A stretch of DNA of 64,000 nucleotides from Ectobacillus antri (GCF_003852715.1 NZ_RIAV01000001.1:248001-312000); one strand, 5' to 3'. Shown: positions 7,536 through 15,557, counted from the stretch's first letter. Translations and numbers: made by a program. Notes: a model not told the origin generated them from the letters alone.

Positions 7536-7806
7536 GGATTTATATATGTAGAGGGTTTATTTACATAGATTACATTTTGTATTCTTTAATCAGGGGCTGA
7601 TACTGATACATTCGAGGAGGTAGGCAATGGCAAAGGGGATTGCACGTTGTTTATTGCAAAATGAAAATACATAGTATTGCAGAAAAGTTGTTCTGTAGCA
7701 ACTTTATATGGAGTGGTGGGCATGATAGCCTTGTTCGGCATGCCAGCCCCTTGATACAGCTGGGTTTCTGGCTCGACAGTCATGCCCACAGAGGCTCCAT
7801 GTCAAG
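7536..7806. other. Rearranged junction with foreign-looking palindromic segment
   Basis: A ribosome-binding site and 15-codon frame (7627-7674) ends quickly. The following 7700-7800 segment is clearly richer in G+C than its surroundings and contains an inverted repeat GTGGGCATGA (7716-7725)/TCATGCCCAC (7780-7789), with GGCATGCC and CAGC(C/T) motifs inside. It interrupts what should be the upstream part of the M23 peptidase. I cannot name its source. Confidence 0.4.
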
Positions 7807-7847
7807 TTGCAAACCTCTGCACTCGGCTCTGCACAACTCTGCATTTT

Positions 7848-8115
7848 TCATCTGCACAAAACATATGTCAATAACGGTGGCTTGGGTATTTACATTGATC
7901 ATTCAAATGGAGTTGTATCTCGATACATTCATTTAGATAAAATAGAAGTTACTCCTGGAACTACTGTTAAAAAAGGACAAAGAATTGGCACTATGGGTGG
8001 TAGCAATTACGTAAACGGAAAACTTATAAGGTTTGGTTACGCTGTTCACTTAGATTTCCAGATTAGAGTAAATGATGTACCAGTTGATCCACTTAAGTAT
8101 TATAATATTAAGTAA
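7848..8115 (+). pseudogene. M23-family peptidase, C-terminal remnant
   Basis: Protein-like sequence begins about 7861: YVNNGGLGIYIDHSNGVVSR, YIHLDKIEVTPGTTVKKGQR, IGTMGG...GYAVHLDFQIRVN. This is the end of a lysostaphin-type (M23) zinc endopeptidase beta core: the G-x-x-V-K-x-G-Q-x-I-G motif and a final H-L-D-F pair (canonical H-L-H-F, so the usual His is Asp). The N-terminal half with the first zinc ligands is missing and is replaced by the foreign segment upstream. Likely inactive. Confidence 0.7.
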
Positions 8116-8129
8116 CGGGAGAGAAATTC

Positions 8130-8486
8130 ATGAAGAAGTGGATAATTATTGGAATATCCCTATTTATCATCTTAGGGGCTCTGATTTTAAAAATCTACAT
8201 AGACTTGACCGGCATTCCTAAAGATAATGCACTAAAACCTCAAATTACAGAAGTTAAAAAGCCTCAAACTAAAGAAAAGAGGTTAGTAGCAAGAGATAAT
8301 GTGGTACAACAGCTATTGGTTATGTTATCTAATCAAGATTATCATGTCCCAAAATTATTTGACTCGACTGCTTTTAATAAGAACCCGAAAACAATGGGAG
8401 AACAGGAACGAATGAAAGCTGCCGAATTTGTATTTTGGTACTTTCTAAAAGGTCATCAAATGTATAATATTGGAAGTAATGTCTAA
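8130..8486 (+). CDS. Membrane-anchored hypothetical protein
   Basis: 118 aa, starting 15 bp after the peptidase remnant with a GGGAGAG ribosome-binding site. One N-terminal membrane helix (IIIGISLFIILGALILKIYI) is followed by a polar extracytoplasmic part (KPQITEVKKPQTKEKRLVAR and so on). No cysteine for lipid modification. Its closeness to the M23 gene suggests the two once formed a cell-wall or secretion unit, as in conjugative elements; this is inference. Confidence 0.5.
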   Translation: MKKWIIIGISLFIILGALILKIYIDLTGIPKDNALKPQITEVKKPQTKEKRLVARDNVVQQLLVMLSNQDYHVPKLFDSTAFNKNPKTMGEQERMKAAEFVFWYFLKGHQMYNIGSNV

Positions 8487-8573
8487 TGGCGGAAAATAGA
8501 GGGTTTTTAGGAAAGAAGTTTGGCGGTACAAATAGAAGAAAATATACGACAATAGAGCGAAGCGTAATCGCTA

Positions 8574-8672
8574 ATGACGGCAGGAGGACAAAATAAAAAC
8601 CCTAAAGAAGTTGGAGCTTCTCTAGGGCTAACACTTAACCAAATTCATGATTATGATAAAATATATAGCCAA
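8574..8672 (+). pseudogene. Truncated hypothetical gene interrupted by the transposon
   Basis: A short frame reading TAGGQNKNPKEVGASLGLTL, then NQIHDYDKIYSQ, looks like the start or middle of an unrelated protein. It continues only into transposon sequence, which suggests the left transposon end falls close to 8640-8680. No family recognised. Confidence 0.3.
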
Positions 8673-10542
8673 GAGTTGCAAGGCGTATGTGAGGCAGTTC
8701 CAAAAAATACCTCCGGTACTGGGAGAGGGCTGCTCGTCCTGTGGGGGAAAGCTACATCGTCATGGCAGCTATGTGAGAAGTGTCGTCACCAAGGTGGGAG
8801 TCTATTGGATCCCTATTTACCGGTGGCGCTGTTCATGTTGCCGTAAGACCTTTTCGCTGTTGCCAAGCTTCCTATTTCCATACAGAGTGCATTATACGCT
8901 GGTGTACGAACAGTTTTGGGTCTCCATATTTCTACGAAAGAGAAGCTACAGCCATATACAGAACATGTTTCAGTCCCCCACTACAGGGGGAATAGCAAGA
9001 CAAACATTAAAACGTTGGAAGAAAGAATGGAGAGGTAGAAATGAGGAAGTGAGCAAGTGGCTGGCAAGAACGCTTTTAAGCCTAGATCCTCTATCTCGCC
9101 CAAACCAGTACTTCCGGAAATATAATACAGAGCAAGTCGCGTACCTATTGACAGTGGAGCTCTGGAAAAAAATAAATGCTTCAGCTCCTCACCCTCTCTC
9201 CGGCCTGATATCAAGTGCAGTTTCCAGGGAGTTACAGCCCGGGGAGTTGGCACAATATCTACGGACGACAGCCAGTCAATTCCATCGCAATCCTCAGGGA
9301 GAATTACAGAAGGTGAGCATTAGAACATTAGAAAGATATATTCAGAACTATCGGAAAGACGGCTTTGAAGCATTAAAGCCAGCAGGAAGAACTCCAAGCT
9401 CGCCAAGAGCTATTTCAGAAGAAGTATTAGAAAAGGCAATTGAGCTAAAAACAGAGCGACCAGAGCGATCTGTCCAGCAAGTAATACGAATACTAGAGTT
9501 AGCCGGGCTCGCTGAGCCTGGGGGCGTTTCAGAAAGTACATTGTCCAAGCAGCTTCGCAAGAGAAATGTAACTCGCGCAGTGCTTCAAAAGCAGCCAGGC
9601 CGTCAGTACCGCCGCTTTGAAGCACCTCATCGGAATGCTTGTTGGCAGGGCGATGTACAGCATACCCTTTATCTGCCTGATCCGAAGGATCCGAACCGCC
9701 GACGTTTGGCGAAACTGTTCGCCTTTTTAGATGACTACTCCCGGCTTATTGTACATGGGGAGTTCCACTGGGAGGAACGCGGCCCACAGCTAGAGGATTG
9801 CTTACAGAAGGCCATACTGCGCCATGGCCAACCGGAGAAAATTTACGTAGATAACGGGTCCATTTACCGGGCGGATGTACTCAGATTGGCTTGTGCGAAG
9901 CTGGGCATCACTCTTACGCACTCTACTCCTGGGCGGCCGGAGGGACGCGGTAAATTGGAACGCTACTTCCGGTTTGTAGACACTTCTTTTAAGCCGGAGG
10001 CTTACGACCTGATTGAATCGGGAAAAATTCAAACTCTCGATGATCTTAACCGTTATTTTCAGATTTGGGTGGATACGATGTATCATGAGAGACGGCATGG
10101 AGAAACGAAGCAAACACCCCGGGAACGGTTTGAGAAGGATGAACACCCTCTTCACTACCCTACTATTGCCGACCTTCAAAGCGCATTTCTGTGGGAAGCT
10201 ACCCGGAAAGTGGACAAGACAGGATGTATTTCCTTTCAAGGGAACAAGTACGAAGTCGCTATTGAATTGGCACAGCAGCAAATTACTATTCGGTACGACC
10301 CCATTAACCTGGCTCACCTTGAGGTTTGGCATGAAAGCAAGCAGTATCCTAACGCAGTTCCGTTGGAACTCCAACGGTCTCGTGACCAAAAACTTGGGGA
10401 AGAAGACTATCCGCAGCCTTTGGCCGAAAAAACAGGCTTAAACTTCCTAGAATTGATGCAGCCGGAACACGAAAAACAAAGGCAAAAGAAGCTTGGTCGA
10501 ATGCGTTATGTGGATTTGATGGAGGGAAAGCAGCATGATTGA
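8647..10542 (+). CDS. Transposase: DUF6431-like zinc domain fused to a DDE (TniA/Mu-like) integrase
   Basis: 631 aa. Residues 13-130 match a DUF6431-type domain: C29/C32 (CSSCGGKLHRHGSY), C62-x-C64-C65 (RWRCSCCRKTF) and a helix-turn-helix-like GGIARQTLKRW (114-124). A second DNA-binding HTH region follows (about 222-310, RTLERYIQNYRKDGFEALKP) and then an rve-type catalytic core with candidate triad D336 (WQGDVQH), D402 (YVDNGS) and E438 (KLERYFR), then a Mu-C-like beta-barrel. It overlaps the ATPase gene by 8 bp, as in TniA/TniB-type pairs. In related elements the zinc protein is often, as I recall, a separate ORF; here it is one frame. It seems intact. Confidence 0.8.
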   Translation: MIMIKYIAKSCKAYVRQFQKIPPVLGEGCSSCGGKLHRHGSYVRSVVTKVGVYWIPIYRWRCSCCRKTFSLLPSFLFPYRVHYTLVYEQFWVSIFLRKRSYSHIQNMFQSPTTGGIARQTLKRWKKEWRGRNEEVSKWLARTLLSLDPLSRPNQYFRKYNTEQVAYLLTVELWKKINASAPHPLSGLISSAVSRELQPGELAQYLRTTASQFHRNPQGELQKVSIRTLERYIQNYRKDGFEALKPAGRTPSSPRAISEEVLEKAIELKTERPERSVQQVIRILELAGLAEPGGVSESTLSKQLRKRNVTRAVLQKQPGRQYRRFEAPHRNACWQGDVQHTLYLPDPKDPNRRRLAKLFAFLDDYSRLIVHGEFHWEERGPQLEDCLQKAILRHGQPEKIYVDNGSIYRADVLRLACAKLGITLTHSTPGRPEGRGKLERYFRFVDTSFKPEAYDLIESGKIQTLDDLNRYFQIWVDTMYHERRHGETKQTPRERFEKDEHPLHYPTIADLQSAFLWEATRKVDKTGCISFQGNKYEVAIELAQQQITIRYDPINLAHLEVWHESKQYPNAVPLELQRSRDQKLGEEDYPQPLAEKTGLNFLELMQPEHEKQRQKKLGRMRYVDLMEGKQHD

Positions 10543-11335
10543 GCAACACTTCGGTTGGAATGGCGTTCCCTTTCAACGGCATATTTCTACAAATAATCTG
10601 TATTTGTCTGAGCAATTTAAGGAGACACAAGCACGACTGCAGTTCATGATTCAGCAGCGGGAGTTTGGGATGCTTACCGGATATGTCGGTGCCGGAAAAA
10701 CAACAGCCATTCGAGCTTTGCGGGATAGTCTATCTTCCAGTGAGCATGTGTTTTTATATATGTCTGACTCTTCTCTCCAGCCAAGGGACTTCTATAGGGA
10801 GATGTTAATCCAATTAGGAATTGAACCGAAATTTCTTGTAAACGATGTAAAGCGGCAATTTAAAGCAGCTCTTATGGACATTTACGTTAACAAGGGACGA
10901 ACACCTATCGTTGTAATAGACGAGGCACATTTATTGTCAGCAACCATGTTGCAGGAAATACGTTTCTTAACTAATTTTCAAATTGATTCCTTATCTCCAC
11001 TGGCTCTTATTTTAGTTGGTCAGCCTGAGCTTCGTGAGAAGCTTAAAATTAGCAGCCTAGAAGCTATCTCTCAGCGGATTACAACCCGCTTTCACTTAAC
11101 TGGCTTAGGGGAGGAAGAACTGGCAAGCTATGTTTCTCACCAGCTGAAGGTCGTGGGAGAAGAGCAGCAGATATTTAGTACGGCAGCCTTGCGAGAAATT
11201 TACAAGCATACTAAGGGAATATTAAGGCTTACTAACCGCATGTGTACAGACTGTCTCTTAGACATAGTTATACAAAAGCAGAAGGTTGTTGATGCAGATA
11301 CCGTAGAACGGGTTTTAATAGACCAGAGTTACTAA
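10535..11335 (+). CDS. AAA+ transposition ATPase (TniB/ExeA-like)
   Basis: 266 aa. Walker A GYVGAGKTT (49-57), Walker B IVVIDEAH (125-132), sensor region LALILVGQPELREKL, and arginine-finger-like ITTRFHLTGL. ExeA/TniB/MuB-type ATPases bind target DNA and activate the partner transposase. Starts at ATG 10535 inside the transposase gene (AGGGAAAGCAGC ribosome-binding site), so the two are translationally coupled. No TniQ-like third protein follows; a terminator does. Appears intact. Confidence 0.85.
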   Translation: MIEQHFGWNGVPFQRHISTNNLYLSEQFKETQARLQFMIQQREFGMLTGYVGAGKTTAIRALRDSLSSSEHVFLYMSDSSLQPRDFYREMLIQLGIEPKFLVNDVKRQFKAALMDIYVNKGRTPIVVIDEAHLLSATMLQEIRFLTNFQIDSLSPLALILVGQPELREKLKISSLEAISQRITTRFHLTGLGEEELASYVSHQLKVVGEEQQIFSTAALREIYKHTKGILRLTNRMCTDCLLDIVIQKQKVVDADTVERVLIDQSY

Positions 11336-11361
11336 CAGACCCGCACGGGTCTTTTTCTAAT
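11336..11361 (+). terminator. Intrinsic terminator of the transposon operon
   Basis: Stem AGACCCG/CGGGTCT with a CA loop, followed by TTTTTCTAATTT. Confidence 0.8.
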
Positions 11362-11480
11362 TTCATGAATAGTATGTGAAGTCAGTTCTAACACAGTTGT
11401 AAGATTAATAAAGTGAAGAAGGTGGATGATTATGTAACACCAAGATATTAGGGTATTAAGGCAAAAGGAGGATGAATAGC

Positions 11481-12107
11481 TTGAAGAAGATTGTAGCATT
11501 TCTGTCTTTCCTGACACTCATGTTTTTAAGCCTAGGTGCAGGATTAAATACCTCGATAGCTTCAGCAGCTGAAGACCCTAGCACACCACCATTGGACATT
11601 CAAACAGCAGAGTTTATTTCCGCTTTACAGCAACAAGAGTTCCAATTTGACCTTTCTCGTTTAGAGAAGCAGGAAAAATCAGTATACAGCGAGAATGGAG
11701 AATACTTAGGTGTTGTTGGAATTGAACCGTTGGAACCAACGTCAACTCCCGTCATAAACCCTAAGGATCCAATTCAATACGGCCAGTACAACCTTGGCAA
11801 TGGCTCAAGCACTTGGAAAATTTATTGGTACTCAGCATCTGTGAACTTTAGTTATAAACTTGATCTTTATGTTAGCAGCAGCACAGGTAGAACTACTTTC
11901 AACCGAGTATACGAGAAGTGGAAGCTTGTAACCCCTCCCTACACAGTTCAAAGTGACTCGTTAAAAATTCTTACAACTACGGAAACAGCTGGCGCTCCTG
12001 CGGACTCCCGCTATACTTTAAATCTCACTTCCGTTTGGGGTGGTACTTGGAGCATTTATCTATATGCCCGAGCCTACAACAAGGTACTTTACACTGGAAC
12101 CAATTGA
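11481..12107 (+). CDS. Secreted protein of unknown function
   Basis: 208 aa from TTG 11481, chosen because AAAGGAGG lies 9-10 bases upstream (the ATG at 11472 is too close to it). A Sec signal peptide is clear (MKKIVAFLSFLTLMFLSLGA, cleavage after ...SIASAA). The mature part has an acidic/proline N-terminus and a C-terminal beta-rich domain dense in aromatic residues and Ser/Thr (STWKIYWYSASVNFSYKLDL, GGTWSIYLYARAYNK). No catalytic motif and no cysteine. A short membrane protein gene follows at once. A secreted toxin or bacteriocin-like role is possible but unproven. Confidence 0.6.
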   Translation: MKKIVAFLSFLTLMFLSLGAGLNTSIASAAEDPSTPPLDIQTAEFISALQQQEFQFDLSRLEKQEKSVYSENGEYLGVVGIEPLEPTSTPVINPKDPIQYGQYNLGNGSSTWKIYWYSASVNFSYKLDLYVSSSTGRTTFNRVYEKWKLVTPPYTVQSDSLKILTTTETAGAPADSRYTLNLTSVWGGTWSIYLYARAYNKVLYTGTN

Positions 12108-12131
12108 GTTTAAGCCGAAAGGTGGTGCAGT

Positions 12132-12230
12132 ATGATAACTCTGATGACCTCGGTCTTTGGTTGGCTATTTTGGATTCTCGTAATAGCAGCACTATTCTTC
12201 CTATATAGATGGATTAAGCGGAAGAAATAA
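12132..12230 (+). CDS. 32-aa single-helix membrane protein
   Basis: MITLMTSVFGWLFWILVIAA then LFFLYRWIKRKK: one membrane helix with a basic cytoplasmic tail, preceded by AGGTGGTGCAGT as ribosome-binding site and starting 24 bp after the secreted protein gene. The pair is closed by a terminator, so they form a two-gene unit. It may be an immunity or anchoring protein for its neighbour (inference from position only). Confidence 0.55.
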   Translation: MITLMTSVFGWLFWILVIAALFFLYRWIKRKK

Positions 12231-12253
12231 GGGGAACCTCTAGCCGAATAAAA

Positions 12254-12292
12254 GCATGCTTCCACTGTACATTGGGAAGTGTGCTTTTTGTT
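12254..12292 (+). terminator. Intrinsic terminator
   Basis: Stem AGCATGCTTCC/GGGAAGTGTGCT (two mismatched or wobble pairs) followed by TTTTTGTTTT. Confidence 0.75.
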
Positions 12293-12364
12293 TTAAGGCG
12301 AGAAAGAGCTTGGATGTATTTAACAAGCGGATAAACTAGTTATCCGTATAGCCAACGTTAATGG

Positions 12365-12628
12365 CGGTTCTGAATGTACTTAGGAAATGTCAGTGACGGT
12401 TCCGAAAGGAACGCTGTTGCAAATTACGTTTAACAGTATAACGGTCATATAGTTGCTGTAAAAAGAGATGCTGCTACTGAAACAGACGTATACACCATAC
12501 AGATAGAGTTTTATCAAAAGAATTTCATTGATACCAAAGTTATAGACGTCTCGGTCAATAAACAAGGTAAAATAGTAACCTATATATCAGATATACCTGA
12601 TATACCTGATCTTCCCGTTGAGGATTAA
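12365..12628 (+). pseudogene. Remnant of an unknown (probably extracytoplasmic) protein
   Basis: In one frame 12383-12430 reads GNVSDGSERNAVANYV, followed by a stop (12431-12433). The same frame then continues open for 64 codons (QYNGHIVAVKRDAATETDVY, TIQIEFYQKNFIDTKVIDVS, VNKQGKIVTYISDIPDIPD). The strand pattern vaguely recalls PepSY-like domains, but I would not assign it. There is no start codon with a ribosome-binding site, and a strong terminator follows. Confidence 0.45.
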
Positions 12629-12633
12629 AACAA

Positions 12634-12678
12634 TAAAGAAAGGCACTCTATGAATTTAAATAGAGTGCCTTTCTTATT
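12634..12678. terminator. Strong intrinsic terminator
   Basis: Stem AAGAAAGGCACTCTAT/AATAGAGTGCCTTTCTT with a short loop and a T-rich tail; works in either direction. Confidence 0.85.
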
Positions 12679-12711
12679 TTTATAATTTCATTAAATTTAA
12701 TGAAATTAATC

Positions 12712-12719
12712 ATTGCACC
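12712..12719. repeat. Left target-site duplication of the IS256-type element
   Basis: ATTGCACC here is repeated exactly at 14168-14175, directly outside the two inverted ends. Eight bases is the usual duplication length for IS256-family insertions. Confidence 0.85.
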
Positions 12720-12809
12720 GGGAGTGTCAATATTTTTGTGTAAATGACTTTAAGACCTTTTCAGGTAGGCGGTCACTTCGATATTCAATTGAACTTGTTC
12801 GGAGGTTTG

Positions 12810-12855
12810 ATTTTGGTTTCTAGGAAAGGGCTAGCCCTTTCCTAGAAACCAAAAT
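12810..12855. repeat. 46-bp perfect palindrome inside the IS256 element
   Basis: The two 23-base arms (from ATTTTGGTTTCTAGGAAAGG to the centre GCTAGC) are exactly complementary, with no loop. It lies downstream of the transposase stop. It could act as a terminator-like or cruciform-forming structure in the transposase transcript. Confidence 0.9.
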
Positions 12856-12887
12856 TGTGTGCCGATTTTTCGGGCTGCGAATGAATC

Positions 12888-14040
12888 CTATTTCAAATTT
12901 TCAAACATTTCTTCTAGTGCTGCACGAGCCTTGTTAAAGCCAATGTGACAACGTGTAGCGAAACGTTCGTTATAATCTTCAAACTGCGTCACTAAGAAGC
13001 GTTCCAGCGATTCCTCGTTCGGAAACTGCTCTTTGCGCTTTGTATGTTTCTTGATTTGTTTATTAAAAGACTCAATTAAATTCGTCGAATAAATGCTTCG
13101 CCAAATGTCTTTTGGGAACTGATAAAACGTTAGGAGATGTGGATTTTCAAGCAAGGATTGCGTGACTTTTTTATAAGATTTGCCCCATTTATCACAGAAT
13201 GCATCCAGAGCTTGCTTGGCTGTTTCTGCATCCATGGCTTGGTGGACTGTTTTGAAATCCTCGCCAATTTCTTGGCGATCTTCTACACGCACTTTATGGG
13301 CAATATTACGCCCAACATGTACAAGACACACTTGATATTTCGCTTTTGGAAACAGCGTCCGCCATACTTTTTAAACCATCTGAAACGAATAATAAAACGT
13401 CTTCAACGCCACGCTCCTTTAACTCTTCCAACAGCTCTTGCCAGTTGTAAGCAGATTCTGTTGGGGCAATTGTGTATGCCAGCACTTCTTTTGAGCCGTC
13501 TTCACGAATACCAACAGCGATATAAACAGCCTCCTTAGAAACCGTGTCACGGCGCACCGCAATATACGTCGCATCTAAATACACACATACGTAACGATTG
13601 TGCAGTGGGCGATTATTAAACGCTTCTACATTTTCAGAAACAGCTTTTGATATGTTCGAAATCGTTTGTGGCGTATAGTGATGCCCGTACATTTTCTCGA
13701 TTAAATGCGCGATTTCAGCCATCGTAATGCCCTTTTTAAATAGGTGGATGACGGTTGTTTCTAACGTGTCATTTGAACGCTTGTATGGTGCGATTGTCTG
13801 TTGTTTGAACTCGCCATTACGATCACGTGGAATCTGAATCGTTAAATCACCGTACTCCGTGTGAAGCGTGCGTGAATAAGACCCATTGCGGGAGTTGCCC
13901 GAGTGAAAGCCTGTACGATCATATTTTTCATAGTCTAGGAATTCTGTTAGTTCGGCCGCCAAAAGAGTATTTATAGCCATTTCAAGATGCGAGCGAAAAA
14001 CTTCTGTAATATCTTGTTTTTTCACTAGTGCATCGACCAT
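12888..14040 (-). pseudogene. IS256-family (Mutator-type) transposase, frameshifted
   Basis: The N-terminal part (14040 down to about 13340) includes LDATYIAVRRDT, TIAPTESAYNWQELLEELKE and VSDGLKSMADAV. The C-terminal part in another frame (from about 13335 down to 12888) includes CLVHVGRNIAHKV, IWRSIYSTNLIESFNKQIKK and ITE-like end residues. The expected bridge FPKAKYQVCLVHVG can be read only by combining both frames, so a short indel near 13340-13350 splits the enzyme. All three DDE residues are still encoded, but on separate pieces. IS256 transposases are normally one ORF, so this copy is probably inactive. Confidence 0.85.
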
Positions 14041-14167
14041 TTCTGTTGTAAACTAATTCATAGGAAGACCTCTTTTCTGGGATTAGTTGTGGTGACTTAA
14101 TTCTACCAAGAAAAGGTCTTCCTTTCTCTATGTTTACGGCTATTTACACAAAATATTTTATACTCTC

Positions 14168-14175
14168 ATTGCACC
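14168..14175. repeat. Right target-site duplication of the IS256-type element
   Basis: ATTGCACC, the partner of 12712-12719. Confidence 0.85.
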
Positions 14176-14229
14176 TCCTTGTTTTAAAGTATATAATCTA
14201 ACTATATAAATTTAACGGAGGAGACCAAC

Positions 14230-14622
14230 ATGAATGAACTATTTCGTTTAGCGCATGCGTATCAAATGTATAGACTTGGTAAAAGCACTGGATTAACAGG
14301 TCTTTTAGGGATTTTTGCTTCTATTGCTGTATTGTATTATCCGGTCAAGTATTGGAATGAGATTGTAAAATGGTTACATACATCTGAATTGATGGCTCCT
14401 ATCATGCAGAAAACTGCAAATGCAAGTGATTTAGCAGTATTCACAGCATTAATACTTACAGGTATCGTACTCATTTTTTTAGCAGTTATTGCTTTCTTTT
14501 TAGCTCTATACGTATTTGCTTTTATTGCTTTAACACTTCAAGTAGGATCTGTAATTCTAGCTAAAGTAATCATAAAAATTTTCAATATTCAACCCAAAAC
14601 AGTAATTTATAAAAAACGATGA
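14230..14622 (+). CDS. Small multi-spanning membrane protein
   Basis: 130 aa with a GGAGGAG ribosome-binding site. Hydrophobic stretches at about 24-41 ([18 protein letters not shown]) and at about 70-115 ([40 protein letters not shown]) suggest three membrane helices, with charged ends. No family recognised. It is followed by the broken DUF2325 gene after 13 bp, so they may have been co-transcribed. Confidence 0.55.
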   Translation: MNELFRLAHAYQMYRLGKSTGLTGLLGIFASIAVLYYPVKYWNEIVKWLHTSELMAPIMQKTANASDLAVFTALILTGIVLIFLAVIAFFLALYVFAFIALTLQVGSVILAKVIIKIFNIQPKTVIYKKR

Positions 14623-14635
14623 GAGGAAATTACAT

Positions 14636-14943
14636 ATGAAAAAAACGATTTTTGTATTAGGTGGTTCACAAAAAAACACTCTTGAAAAATTAGCAGAAAA
14701 AAAGGGGGTAAATATTATTTTTCATGATGCGAAGAATAAAGGAGGTATTAAAAAAAGCTTTAAAAGTTTAATTAATAAGGCTGACGTTGTAGTATTTCAA
14801 TCTTAAGCTGGTGGACATGTTGCGATGGATGTAGCAAAAGAATTAGCTAAAAAAACGGGGTGCCTTTTCTGGTAAATAAAAGCTTTGGAGCAAGTTCAGC
14901 TATCGAATTAGGTGTTTCTTACCTTGAAAAAGCTATAGCTTAA
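14636..14943 (+). pseudogene. DUF2325-family protein, broken by a stop and a frameshift
   Basis: The frame begins [20 protein letters not shown] and contains [20 protein letters not shown] and DVVVFQS, which fits DUF2325 (small Rossmann-like proteins with a GG near the N-terminus). A TAA follows VVFQS (14803-14805), and about 60 bases later loss of one G in a G-run shifts the frame, after which VPFLVNKSFGASSAIELGVS continues to the natural end. Two independent lesions mean a dead gene. It has a GAGAGGAAATTAC ribosome-binding site. Confidence 0.7.
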
Positions 14944-14984
14944 GGAGTTTATGAATGATTATAATAACATACCAAATAAAAGAG

Positions 14985-15042
14985 TTCCATTCTAATTACG
15001 CAAGTAGTAGTAAACTTGTAGGTTAGAATGGCTTTTTTATTT
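14985..15042. terminator. Strong intrinsic terminator
   Basis: Long stem CCATTCTAA...CAAGT/ACTTG...TTAGAATGG followed by CTTTTTTATTTTTTT. Confidence 0.8.
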
Positions 15043-15066
15043 TTTTATCCGAAATAATCATCTATT

Positions 15067-15291
15067 CCAAATTTTCCCTATGTAACCGCAGGCTTGCACG
15101 ATCTGGAGAACCTTCAATGGCTAGGATGGTCACCAATTTTACAGGTATTACTAGTAGCTTTCATTTATCTATATTTGTCAAGCTTGGATAAACCTGTTTT
15201 AGGAAATCAAATAATAAAGATTGGCCTAATTGTATTTTTAGTAACGTATGGACTAACGTTCATCACACAGATGTTTATATTTACTGTGTGA
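15067..15291 (+). pseudogene. C-terminal end of a multi-spanning membrane protein
   Basis: The open frame reads PNFPYVTAGLHDLENLQWLG, WSPILQVLLVAFIYLYLSSL, then GNQIIKIGLIVFLVTYGLTF. There are two membrane helices and no good start with a ribosome-binding site (only TTG 15094). It looks like the last helices of a larger polytopic protein cut off on its 5' side. Family not assigned. Confidence 0.45.
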
Positions 15292-15324
15292 TTTAAATAA
15301 TCTTAAAAGAGGTGTCACGGCGAT

Positions 15325-15438
15325 ATGGAAAAGGAATTCAAGAAAAAAGCAATCATTATGGTCGTAATTGGGGTTGTAATCGCGTTACTTGGATTTACGA
15401 GCTTAATAAAGAGTGTTATAAATTTACTAGGGAATTAA
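15325..15438 (+). CDS. 37-aa single-helix membrane protein
   Basis: MEKEFKKKAIIMVVIGVVIA, then LLGFTSLIKSVINLLGN. A lysine-rich N-terminus precedes one membrane helix; AAAAGAGGTG serves as ribosome-binding site. It is the first of a run of very small genes, 5 bp before the next. Unknown function; small hydrophobic proteins in islands may be toxins or membrane modulators. Confidence 0.5.
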   Translation: MEKEFKKKAIIMVVIGVVIALLGFTSLIKSVINLLGN

Positions 15439-15443
15439 GAAAG

Positions 15444-15557
15444 ATGAAGTACTTTAAATTTAAACGGTTAACGAAAAAGAGAAAAGAATTTGCAAATATG
15501 GAGATGTTATTTGGGGGATTCCTGAATAAGTTTGCTGCTAGCGATTCCAAACGATAA
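15444..15557 (+). CDS. 37-aa basic protein
   Basis: MKYFKFKRLTKKRKEFANME, then MLFGGFLNKFAASDSKR; strongly basic N-terminus, no membrane helix. It begins 5 bp after the preceding small gene, so likely coupled to it. Just after it a start-less frame (VASLPVLAGAAIGYAYLCRQ) suggests a third, decayed member. Confidence 0.4.
   Translation: MKYFKFKRLTKKRKEFANMEMLFGGFLNKFAASDSKR

Larger units (their letters stand above)
12720..14167 (-). mobile_element. IS256-family insertion sequence, 1448 bp
   Basis: Imperfect terminal inverted repeats: left GGGAGTGTCAATATTTTTGT, right end on the other strand GAGAGTATAAAATATTTTGT, both then reading GTAAAT. The 8-bp duplication ATTGCACC flanks both ends. It carries one transposase gene on the - strand, now frameshifted, and a long palindrome near the left end. 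The intact duplication indicates simple insertion into the island without later rearrangement of its borders. Confidence 0.9.

Noticed and set aside
7640-7936. 98-codon + strand frame before the M23 fragment.
   Set aside because: It crosses the rearranged palindromic segment and shows no protein-like features or ribosome-binding site.
9802-10389. 195-codon frame on the - strand inside the transposase gene.
   Set aside because: Antisense to a clearly homologous DDE core; typical shadow frame.
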